Assembly (NCBI GenBank): GCA_900554875.1
Contig: USJA01000078.1
Span: forward strand, 1 to 5,579
Length of the DNA stretch: 5,579 bases
Source: an uncultured Clostridium sp.
GTDB lineage: Bacteria > Bacillota > Clostridia > TANB77 > CAG-465
Reading direction: 5' to 3'
This document shows positions 1 to 5,560 of this stretch, piece by piece (positions within the stretch are counted from its first letter, which is position 1; every line of letters starts with the position of its first letter). Under the pieces are notes generated by a model, which was given only the letters and a program-made list of their open reading frames with translations, had not been told where the DNA came from and did no database searches. A program made the translations under genes and the position numbers.

Positions 1-26
1 TTATTAATAAAAAAATATATTTTTTT

Positions 27-61
27 CTAAAAATACTAGGTTACTTCTGTAACCTAGTATT
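27..61 (-). terminator. Rho-independent terminator of murC
   Basis: A perfect 13-bp inverted repeat (32-44 against 49-61) encloses a 4-base loop and starts just past the murC stop codon. Read on the minus strand, the stem ends in a run of five T, two from the stem and three beyond it. On the plus strand no T-run follows, so it serves murC. Confidence 0.75.
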
Positions 62-63
62 AA

Positions 64-1470
64 CTATAATTTATCACTTAAGTGTGTAATATTTCCTGCA
101 CCAATTGTAAGTATAATATCTCCAGGTTTCATATTTTCTTTTAGGTATTTTCTTATTTCATCAAATGTTGGCAAATATATTGCATTTACTTTATTACTAA
201 TTAATTTTTCCACTAAATCTTTTGATGATATAGTTCCATCATCTTTTTCTCTTGCAGCATATATATCAGCAATTATTGCTATATCAGCATCAGAAAATGC
301 AGTAGCAAAATCATTCAATAACTCCTTTGTTCTTGAAAATGTATGTGGCTGAAAAACTGCTATAATTCTTTTATGCTCTTTCTGTTTAGCGGCAGCAAGT
401 GTAGATTTTATTTCAGTTGGATGATGTGCATAATCATCATAAACAAGTATATTATTTTCAATTTCCTTCTTAAATTCAAACCTTCTTTTTGCACCTGAAA
501 ATTCATTTAGACTTTTTTGCATTTTCTTAAATGAAATGCCATGTGCAAATGAAGTAGTAATTGCGGCAAGTGCATCATAAACATTATGAATTCCTGGAAC
601 AGTTAAATAAAATTTATATGTACTATTTGTTTTAGCATTTGATACCTCAAAAGAATAGAAACCTTTAATGTTACAAGAAATATTTTTGGCATATATAGTA
701 GCTGTTGGATCACCAATTGAAAATGTGTATATCTTAACTTGTTTTTCAGCAAGTTCATCACTAAGTTCATTTACTACATCCATACAATTCATATCATCCT
801 TGTTTATTACTAATATACCATTTTTAGGCAACATTAAAATGAATTTTTTAAATGATTCCTTTATTTCTTCTATTCCTGAAAAATAATCAAGATGATCTTC
901 ATCAATATTCAAAACAGTAGCTGTTTGATGTGGAAAGTTAAGAAAACTATCTACATATTCGCAAGACTCTAATATGAAATAATTAGAATCCCCTATTCTA
1001 TAATTTAAATTTCCAAGCTTTTTAAATTTTCCCCCTACTTGAACATTTGGGTCAAGACCTGCATCCATAAATATAGAAGATACCATAGAAGTTGTTGTTG
1101 TTTTTCCATGTGTACCGCATATACATATAGGTGTTTTATAACTATTAAGGAGCATTCCTAGAAATTTTGCTCTTTCATATATTGGTTTATTTAGAGCCTT
1201 TGCACGAACAAATTCAGGATCATGCTGATTTATTGCTGAAGTATATACAACTATATCTGCATCTTTTACAAGTTCAGCGTTTGAACCAATAAATACGGGT
1301 ATACCATTTTTTATTAATATATCAATCATATCCCCCTCATTTTTATCAGAACCAGTAACTTCATATCCTGCCTTTTGTAATATAATAGCAATGCCGCTCA
1401 TACTTACGCCACCAATTCCAATCATATGAATTTTTTTTATATTTTCTAAGCCTTTAAATTTCTTTATCAT
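64..1470 (-). CDS. murC: UDP-N-acetylmuramate--L-alanine ligase (MurC)
   Basis: Cytoplasmic ATP-dependent ligase that adds L-alanine to UDP-MurNAc, the first amino acid of the peptidoglycan stem peptide. Using the ATG at 1470 the protein has 468 residues, normal for the family. The N-terminal UDP-substrate domain carries GIGGVSMSGIA (18-28). The central ATPase domain has the P-loop GTHGKTTTT (119-127), ESCEYVDSF (168-176) and NIDEDHLDYF (188-197). HNVYDALAA is near 295. The C-terminal domain has the MurC-specific GAKRRFE (326-332), DDYAHHPTE (345-353), QPHTFSRT (374-381) and GAGNI (457-461). These separate it from MurD, MurE, MurF and Mpl. A GTG at 1479 would add three residues, but AAGG lies only one or two bases from it. 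AGGTG sits 8 bases before the ATG at 1470, so I prefer the ATG. The gene looks intact and monocistronic, and is divergent from the TPR gene. Confidence 0.97.
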   Translation of the reverse strand: MIKKFKGLENIKKIHMIGIGGVSMSGIAIILQKAGYEVTGSDKNEGDMIDILIKNGIPVFIGSNAELVKDADIVVYTSAINQHDPEFVRAKALNKPIYERAKFLGMLLNSYKTPICICGTHGKTTTTSMVSSIFMDAGLDPNVQVGGKFKKLGNLNYRIGDSNYFILESCEYVDSFLNFPHQTATVLNIDEDHLDYFSGIEEIKESFKKFILMLPKNGILVINKDDMNCMDVVNELSDELAEKQVKIYTFSIGDPTATIYAKNISCNIKGFYSFEVSNAKTNSTYKFYLTVPGIHNVYDALAAITTSFAHGISFKKMQKSLNEFSGAKRRFEFKKEIENNILVYDDYAHHPTEIKSTLAAAKQKEHKRIIAVFQPHTFSRTKELLNDFATAFSDADIAIIADIYAAREKDDGTISSKDLVEKLISNKVNAIYLPTFDEIRKYLKENMKPGDIILTIGAGNITHLSDKL

Positions 1471-1502
1471 TTTTCTCACACCTTCATTTAAATAACCACT
1501 AT

Positions 1503-1531
1503 ATTATACTCTAAAAAATCATATTAGTCAA
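1503..1531 (-). promoter_or_regulatory. sigma-A promoter of murC
   Basis: On the minus strand, TTGACT (1531-1526) and TATAAT (1508-1503) are separated by 17 bases, close to the vegetative consensus. Transcription would begin near 1496, giving a leader of about 26 bases before the ATG at 1470. That leader holds the AGGTG ribosome-binding site and is too short for a riboswitch. Confidence 0.85.
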
Positions 1532-1579
1532 TTTTTAATTCTAATTTTGTCTAAACGTGTCAAATACACATATACATTA

Positions 1580-1608
1580 TTGAAGCATAAATTAATTTGT
1601 TATATAAT
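1580..1608 (+). promoter_or_regulatory. sigma-A promoter of the TPR gene
   Basis: TTGAAG (1580-1585) and a consensus TATAAT (1603-1608) are separated by 17 bases. The start point would be near 1615, with a leader of under 20 bases holding GGAGGA (1619-1624) 8 bases before the ATG at 1633. Its -35 box is about 48 bases from the divergent murC -35 box, so one protein bound between them could affect both genes. Confidence 0.8.
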
Positions 1609-1632
1609 GTTTTTATTCGGAGGATAGTATAA

Positions 1633-2772
1633 ATGATTGTTGAAAAATTTGGAATTTTGTTTATTTCCATTATTTTAATAATATTGTTATGTCTTAAATA
1701 TATAAAAAGATATAATCCCATTAACCTATTTATTATTCCCATTACTTCTTTTATAGATGTAATATATGCATATATTAGCATATATAATATATATGTATAT
1801 TGGTATATAACACTTACAATTTATATTTTCACTATTATTATTCCACTTTTTTTCGTTATATTACAATATAATAACATTATACTAAAAAAACAAATTATAT
1901 ATTACATTATGAAATATCTATTTAATTCTAAAGAATATGATAAAGTAATAAAATATATAACAAAATTGGTAAACATTTATGGAAGAACAAATGAATATAT
2001 GTATATATTAGGTCAATGTTACAAAAATAAAAATGATTATATAAATGCAAGGGATTCTTTTGCATTCGCTATAGAATTAAATCCAAATGATTACTTATCC
2101 TGTTATGAATTTGGATTAATCCTTGATGAAACTAACAAAAAAGAAGTTGCATGTGCAATGTTTAATAAGGCAATAAAGCTTTGTCCAAATTTTTATGAAG
2201 CTTATGAGGCACTAGGTATATCTTTGACTAGTCAGGGTGAATTTGAAAAGGCTATCCATATTTATAGGAAGACTTTAAAAAAATTCAATAAATCTTATGA
2301 GTTATACTACAATATCGGTATGCTTGAATCAGAAATGGAAGATTATGAAAAAGCTATAGATGATTTTAAAAAATGTGTTGAATTAAAGCCAAATTTATTT
2401 ATGGCTTACCATAATATTGGTAAACTTTGTTTAGCTTTAAACAGATATGATGAGGCTATTAATGCATATAAAAAAATTACAAATTCTACCATATATGGAG
2501 CAAAAGCATACTTTAGACTTGCAACAATCTTTGCAAGAAAAAAAGAATATGAAAAATCTATGGCAAATTTAGAATATGCTATTGAGCTTGATAGTTCATT
2601 TATTGATGAAATTAATTCAGAGTATTGCTTTAATAATATGAAAGATGAAATTAATGAATTTCTGACAAGGAGAAGCCTAATACTTGAAAGAAAAAAAGTA
2701 AGACGCAACTTATTTATTAAAAAGTTTACACTTTCCAAAAAAGCTGAAGAAATGAATATTAAAATTAGTTAA
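1633..2772 (+). CDS. Membrane-anchored tetratricopeptide (TPR) repeat protein
   Basis: No specific ortholog is recognised. The 379-residue protein begins with about 90 residues rich in Ile, Tyr and Leu that form three likely membrane segments (about 6-22, 31-50, 55-78). Positive charges after segment 1 (KYIKR) and segment 3 (KK) place the rest in the cytoplasm by the positive-inside rule. Six consecutive 34-residue TPR units follow: 119-152, 153-186, 187-220, 221-254, 255-288 and 289-322, with the usual Gly/Ala-8, Ala-20 and Pro-32 pattern (for example ELNPN, KLCPN, ELKPN). The last 30 residues are strongly basic. TPR arrays bind other proteins, so a scaffold or adaptor at the inner membrane face is likely, but the partner cannot be read from the sequence. 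The start is fixed by GGAGGA 8 bases upstream. The gene has its own promoter and terminator, and neighbours give no functional hint. Confidence 0.88.
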   Translation: MIVEKFGILFISIILIILLCLKYIKRYNPINLFIIPITSFIDVIYAYISIYNIYVYWYITLTIYIFTIIIPLFFVILQYNNIILKKQIIYYIMKYLFNSKEYDKVIKYITKLVNIYGRTNEYMYILGQCYKNKNDYINARDSFAFAIELNPNDYLSCYEFGLILDETNKKEVACAMFNKAIKLCPNFYEAYEALGISLTSQGEFEKAIHIYRKTLKKFNKSYELYYNIGMLESEMEDYEKAIDDFKKCVELKPNLFMAYHNIGKLCLALNRYDEAINAYKKITNSTIYGAKAYFRLATIFARKKEYEKSMANLEYAIELDSSFIDEINSEYCFNNMKDEINEFLTRRSLILERKKVRRNLFIKKFTLSKKAEEMNIKIS

Positions 2773-2797
2773 CCCTCTTTTTTGAGGGATTTTTTTT
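2773..2797 (+). terminator. Rho-independent terminator of the TPR gene
   Basis: CCCTC (2773-2777) pairs with GAGGG (2784-2788) around a six-T loop, followed after one A by eight T (2790-2797). It starts immediately after the stop codon. The stem is only 5 bp but G+C-rich for this genome. Confidence 0.75.
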
Positions 2798-2804
2798 AAA
2801 AACA

Positions 2805-2833
2805 TTGCAAAGTATTATTTTTTATGATATACT
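2805..2833 (+). promoter_or_regulatory. Extended -10 promoter of tRNA-Leu
   Basis: TTGCAA (2805-2810), 17 bases, then TATACT (2828-2833) preceded by TGA, an extended -10 TGn motif. The start point would be near 2840, leaving a roughly 12-base 5' leader for RNase P to remove. This suits a strongly expressed stable RNA. Confidence 0.75.
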
Positions 2834-2851
2834 AATTGCTGTATAAAGAAT

Positions 2852-2938
2852 GCCGAAATGGTGGAATTGGCAGACGCGCCAGACTCAAAATCTGGTGGTA
2901 GCAATACCGTGTGGGTTCAAGTCCCACTTTCGGCACCA
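2852..2938 (+). tRNA. tRNA-Leu (anticodon CAA)
   Basis: Full cloverleaf of a class II tRNA. The acceptor stem is GCCGAAA (2852-2858) with TTTCGGC (2928-2934), followed by discriminator A and encoded CCA (2936-2938). The anticodon stem is CCAGA (2879-2883) with TCTGG (2891-2895). The 7-base loop contains CAA at 2886-2888, which reads the Leu codon UUG. A long variable arm pairs GGTA with TACC around GCAA. The T arm is GTGGG-TTCAAGT-CCCAC (2911-2927). The long variable arm and the A discriminator fit leucine. It stands alone, with its own promoter and terminator. Confidence 0.97.
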
Positions 2939-2942
2939 ACGA

Positions 2943-3001
2943 CATATCTATTTGAACTTTTAGTACATCCAGATATGAAACCAATCAGAGAAATCTGGTT
3001 G
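2943..3001 (+). promoter_or_regulatory. Overlapping, mutually exclusive hairpins (attenuator-like)
   Basis: Downstream of the tRNA three pairings compete. CATATCT (2943-2949) pairs with AGATATG (2971-2977). CCAGAT (2969-2974) pairs with ATCTGG (2993-2998). The terminator stem is 2982-2989 with 2994-3001. The second excludes both the first and the terminator, the geometry of a terminator/antiterminator switch. The stems are short and the region is A+T-rich, so chance is a real alternative. Confidence 0.25.
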
Positions 3002-3012
3002 ATTTTTTATTT
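2982..3012 (+). terminator. Terminator after tRNA-Leu
   Basis: CAATCAGA (2982-2989) pairs with TCTGGTTG (2994-3001), 8 bp including one G-U pair, around a GAAA tetraloop (2990-2993). It is followed by a T-run at 3003-3008 and further T at 3010-3012. It separates the tRNA from the membrane protein gene that begins 44 bases later. Confidence 0.7.
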
Positions 3013-3055
3013 GTAAAAAAAAGAGAACATTAGTAATATCTAGGGAAGTTATACT

Positions 3056-3478
3056 ATGGCTAAATGGATTAAATTATTCGATAATCAATATTTAGGATTT
3101 TGGATATTAGGAATAGTATTATTTGCAATGCAAGAAATTCCATATATGATTATGCCATTTTTAAAACTAAAAAGTAATCCTATTATGAATATGACGGAAA
3201 CATCTGTAGCATTAGATATTTTAGAAAAGATACTAGGTTCTCTTTGCATAATATTAATGATATTTATTGTAAATAAGGAAACAAGCTTTTTTGATATAGG
3301 TACAGGAATACAAAAAATAGCATTTATATCTATAATTGCAGTTTTATTACTTAATTTTTTTGGATGGATACTATATTTTAAAGGATATCAATCTATTCCT
3401 ATAATGATGTTTTTTATAGTTTTCTTGCCACCACTTTATTATATATTTATTGGGGTATGGAGAAAAAATTGGGACTAG
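3056..3478 (+). CDS. Small four-segment membrane protein of unknown function
   Basis: I do not recognise the family. The 140-residue protein has four likely membrane segments (about 12-36, 53-72, 87-108, 113-134) and no signal peptide, extracellular domain or catalytic motif. The positive-inside rule puts both ends in the cytoplasm (KWIK at the start, WRKNW at the end). Segment 1 contains a polar-aromatic stretch, QEIPYMIMP (26-34), which is unusual inside a membrane helix and is the best candidate for a functional site or family signature. The start is supported by AGGGAAG (3042-3048), 7 bases before the ATG. The only promoter-like pair close by (TTGTAA at 3011, TAATAT at 3034) would start transcription inside that ribosome site, so it is doubtful. 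Expression may instead need readthrough from tRNA-Leu. A perfect palindromic terminator lies about 130 bases downstream. Confidence 0.8.
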   Translation: MAKWIKLFDNQYLGFWILGIVLFAMQEIPYMIMPFLKLKSNPIMNMTETSVALDILEKILGSLCIILMIFIVNKETSFFDIGTGIQKIAFISIIAVLLLNFFGWILYFKGYQSIPIMMFFIVFLPPLYYIFIGVWRKNWD

Positions 3479-3777
3479 TATGTACGGGAGTTGCATTCCT
3501 TTTAGTACATTCCACACATGTATATAAAAATTTAATTAGTAAATAAATTTTAGTAAAAAATTACAATTTATATATTAAAGCATAAAAAGTAACTTTAAAA
3601 AAATCCAAGGAAAAAATGAGTGAAAATTTTCACTCATTTTTTTAGAACAATTTGCCCCACAGAATTTCGAAAAAAATTAGATTTACAAACAATTTTGATA
3701 CAATCATTTTATATTTGTTTTAATCATTATGAGAAACAAAAAAGTTCTAAATAACTATCTTGTGACACTAACAAAAC
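3479..3777. other. Intergenic stretch without a convincing gene
   Basis: Between the membrane protein gene and the ychF terminator I see one palindromic terminator (3611-3642) and otherwise A+T-rich sequence. Short open stretches exist: 44 codons from a GTG at 3620 (plus), 22 codons from an ATG at 3729 (plus) and about 21 codons on the minus strand ending near 3643. None has a ribosome-binding site, and the first begins inside the terminator. An 8-base inverted repeat, TTTAGAAC (3641-3648) and GTTCTAAA (3744-3751), brackets 111 bases and could be chance or a decayed insertion. Confidence 0.5.
3611..3642. terminator. Perfect palindromic bidirectional terminator
   Basis: A 32-base perfect palindrome runs from a block of six A to a block of T around a TGAGTG/CACTCA core with an AAAATTTT centre. 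Transcribed from either side it gives a long hairpin ending in a U-run. On the plus strand it ends the membrane protein transcript. On the minus strand it could back up the ychF terminator. Confidence 0.8.
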
Positions 3778-3823
3778 AACAAGGTATAAAACTATGAATT
3801 ATATCATAGCTTTATACCTTGTT
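3771..3823 (-). terminator. Terminator of ychF
   Basis: A long hairpin starts 4 bases past the ychF stop codon. A 13-bp outer stem (3778-3790 with 3811-3823), one A/C mismatch and a 6-bp inner stem (3792-3797 with 3804-3809) enclose a 6-base loop. On the minus strand it is followed by GTTTTGTT, a broken U-run. Confidence 0.75.
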
Positions 3824-3827
3824 ATAA

Positions 3828-4922
3828 TTAAACATTAAACCTAAATACTATAACATCACCATCTTTTACAATGTACTCTTTTCCTTCAAGTCTAACTAGG
3901 CCTTTTTCTTTTAAAGCATTCATTGAACCATATTCTTTTAAATCATCAAAGGATACTACTTCTGCTTTTATAAATCCTCTTTCAAAATCTGTATGAATTT
4001 TTCCTGCAGCCCCAGGTGCTTTAGTTCCATTTCTTATAGTCCAAGCTCTTGTTTCATCCTTTCCACAAGTTAAAAAAGATATTAATCCAAGTAAACTATA
4101 GCTTGCTTTTATAAGTTTATCTAATCCTGACTCATCAATCTCATAATCCTTCATAAGTTCAAGTCTATCTTCTTCATCTAAAGTAGATAAATCTTCCTCA
4201 AGTTTTGCACATAAAGTCACAACTTTAGCATTTTCAGATTTAGCATATTCCTTTACCCTTTGAACATACTTATCTTCTTCCATTGTAGAGATTTGATTTT
4301 CAGATACATTAGCAACATATATTACAGGTTTTATAGTAAGTAAATATATATCTTTTAAAACTTCTCTTTCATCTTCTGTCATTTCCATAGTTCTAACCGG
4401 CTTTCCATTTTCTAAATGTTCTTTTACTCTATGTAAAAATTCATTATCAATTTTTGCCTTTTTATCACCGCTTTTTAATAATTTAGAAACTCTATCAATT
4501 TTTTTATTTACAGATTCTATATCTGCAAAAATAAGCTCTAGATTAATTGTTTCTATATCAGATATTGGATCAACATTTCCACTTACATGAACAATTTTAT
4601 CATCATCGAAACATCTCACGACTTCAGCTATTGCGTCAGTTTCTCTAATATGAGATAAAAATTTATTTCCAAGTCCTTCGCCTTTTGATGCACCTTTTAC
4701 AAGTCCTGCAATATCCACAAATTCTATAGTAGCATAAGTAGTTTTTGATGAATCATACATTTTAGATAAAAAATCTACTCTTGTATCTGGTACAGTAACC
4801 ATTCCAACATTAGGCTCAATTGTACAGAAAGGATAATTAGCACATTCTGCTCCTGCTTTTGTTATAGCATTAAAAAGTGTACTCTTTCCTACATTTGGTA
4901 AACCTACTATCCCTATTTTCAA
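3828..4922 (-). CDS. ychF: Redox-regulated/translation-associated P-loop ATPase YchF (Obg-like)
   Basis: Universally conserved cytoplasmic member of the Obg GTPase family that prefers ATP. It associates with ribosomes and is linked to translation and oxidative stress responses. With the TTG start at 4922 it has 364 residues, matching the E. coli protein at about 363. The G domain has G1 GLPNVGKST (7-15), G3 DIAGL (70-74) and, in place of the GTP-specifying NKxD, NVSE (205-208), the NxxE form that explains ATP use. A His in IVHVSG (residue 112) matches the His reported as catalytic in the E. coli enzyme. The C-terminal TGS-type domain carries RAWTIRNGTKAPGAAGKIHT and ends in DGDVIVFRFNV, both family hallmarks. 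A longer frame opens at a TTG at 4979, but that codon is the -35 box itself. GGAAG (4935-4931) sits 8 bases before the TTG at 4922, which begins the conserved KIGIVGLP. Confidence 0.97.
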   Translation of the reverse strand: MKIGIVGLPNVGKSTLFNAITKAGAECANYPFCTIEPNVGMVTVPDTRVDFLSKMYDSSKTTYATIEFVDIAGLVKGASKGEGLGNKFLSHIRETDAIAEVVRCFDDDKIVHVSGNVDPISDIETINLELIFADIESVNKKIDRVSKLLKSGDKKAKIDNEFLHRVKEHLENGKPVRTMEMTEDEREVLKDIYLLTIKPVIYVANVSENQISTMEEDKYVQRVKEYAKSENAKVVTLCAKLEEDLSTLDEEDRLELMKDYEIDESGLDKLIKASYSLLGLISFLTCGKDETRAWTIRNGTKAPGAAGKIHTDFERGFIKAEVVSFDDLKEYGSMNALKEKGLVRLEGKEYIVKDGDVIVFRFNV

Positions 4923-4949
4923 ATTAAACACTTCCTTTTTTACCATAAC

Positions 4950-4979
4950 ATTATACCAAACTACGTATGTATAAGTCAA
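4950..4979 (-). promoter_or_regulatory. sigma-A promoter of ychF
   Basis: On the minus strand TTGACT (4979-4974), an 18-base spacer and a consensus TATAAT (4955-4950). Transcription would start near 4943, about 21 bases before the TTG start. This position rules out any start codon upstream of 4943. Confidence 0.82.
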
Positions 4980-4991
4980 GAAAAAAATATA

Positions 4992-5032
4992 TTAACCAAA
5001 ATTGTTAGACAAGCATAATATATAATAGGTGA
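4992..5032 (+). promoter_or_regulatory. Possible promoter and ribosome site of the amidase-like gene
   Basis: TATAAT at 5021-5026 has no -35 box at the right distance and would start transcription past the ribosome site. CATAAT (5014-5019) with TTAACC (4992-4997), spacer 16, fits better but is weak. AGGTGA (5027-5032) matches the anti-Shine-Dalgarno well and decides the ATG at 5037. A TTGT-TAG-ACAA inverted repeat lies at 5002-5012. Confidence 0.35.
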
Positions 5033-5036
5033 TTTA

Positions 5037-5528
5037 ATGTTAGATATTTCCAAAAGATTTATTGATATTAGTGAAACTACCAGACCGGGAGATAAAATTG
5101 ATAAAATATTTAAAACAATACTTTACCATGCCCCTCTTAAAAATGAGGGAGCAATAAAAAACAGAAACTATATAAATAATTTAAAGAATCAAGATGATAT
5201 ATTTTGTTCATACCACTACGTAATTGACCTTAATGGTAAAATAATCAACATTATACCCGAAGATGAAATTTCATTACATACTAATATATTAGATATTGAT
5301 ATGCACAGCATAAGTATTTGCTTATGTTATAATGATTCTAATAAACTTTCAACAGCTAGTATTACTTCATTAAGAGAACTTTCACTTTATTTAACAAAAA
5401 AATACTCACTTGATCCATCATTCGATTTAATAAGATGTTATGATATCATTAACAAAAGATCCCCTATATTTTTTGTTGATACTCCATATTATTTCATGGA
5501 CTTTAAAGATAGTTTAAAAAATATATAA
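5037..5528 (+). CDS. N-acetylmuramoyl-L-alanine amidase-like protein (amidase_2 fold) with altered zinc site
   Basis: The fold belongs to the amidase_2 / PGRP / T7-lysozyme family, zinc enzymes that cut the MurNAc-L-Ala bond. In order: RPGDKI (16-21, as in the RPGxKL lead-in of Firmicute amidases); ILYHAP (28-33), giving the first zinc ligand His31; CSYHYVIDLNGKI (57-69, as in ASAHYIIG), with Tyr59 at the catalytic Tyr position; EDEISLHTN (75-83, as in EVAYHVG); HSISICLCY (90-98, as in TIGIELC). Then comes RCYDIINKRSP (133-143), where the family has RHYDxTGKxCP. Here the second zinc His is Cys134 and the zinc Cys is Ser142, while the catalytic Lys140 is kept; the Glu of GIEL is Cys95. FVDTPYYFMDFKDSL (146-160) fits the family C-terminus. 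At 163 residues the domain is complete. No signal peptide or wall-binding domain is present, so it probably stays in the cytoplasm. It may be inactive, use another metal site, or bind muropeptide. The frame is open, so it is not a plain pseudogene. Confidence 0.85.
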   Translation: MLDISKRFIDISETTRPGDKIDKIFKTILYHAPLKNEGAIKNRNYINNLKNQDDIFCSYHYVIDLNGKIINIIPEDEISLHTNILDIDMHSISICLCYNDSNKLSTASITSLRELSLYLTKKYSLDPSFDLIRCYDIINKRSPIFFVDTPYYFMDFKDSLKNI

Positions 5529-5536
5529 ATAAAAAT

Positions 5537-5560
5537 CCCCCAGCTTAGCTGGGGGTATTT
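5537..5560. terminator. Strong bidirectional terminator after the amidase-like gene
   Basis: CCCCCAGC (5537-5544) pairs perfectly with GCTGGGGG (5548-5555) around a TTA loop, starting 8 bases after the stop codon. TATTTTAAT follows on the plus strand and ATTTTTATTTAT on the minus strand. It could therefore also end a minus-strand transcript entering from beyond the window. The last 19 bases show nothing I can identify. Confidence 0.85.

Noticed and set aside
668..886. 72-codon plus-strand frame inside murC
   Set aside because: It is antisense to well-conserved MurC sequence, with no ribosome site, promoter or recognisable protein.
1471..1496. Possible riboswitch or T-box leader upstream of murC
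   Set aside because: The predicted leader is only about 26 bases, too short for any structured regulator.
1560..1781. 73-codon minus-strand frame over the TPR gene start and its promoter
   Set aside because: It is a shadow of the A+T-rich membrane-segment coding region and runs into the divergent promoter zone without its own signals.
1755..1812. Alternating A/T tract resembling a repeat or origin-like unwinding element
   Set aside because: It is in frame and encodes the Ile/Tyr-rich second and third membrane segments of the TPR protein; no DnaA boxes or iterons are nearby.
2406..2738. 110-codon minus-strand frame inside the TPR gene
   Set aside because: It is antisense to clear TPR repeats; its Ser/Leu-rich product mirrors the Glu/Lys/Ile-rich codons on the real strand.
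3011..3039. TTGTAA-17-TAATAT as promoter of the membrane protein gene
   Set aside because: Each box matches at only 4 of 6 positions, and transcription would begin inside the AGGGAAG ribosome site, giving no usable leader.
3620..3754. 44-codon plus-strand frame starting at a GTG in the palindrome
   Set aside because: It has no ribosome-binding site, starts within a terminator hairpin, and its product matches nothing I can recognise.
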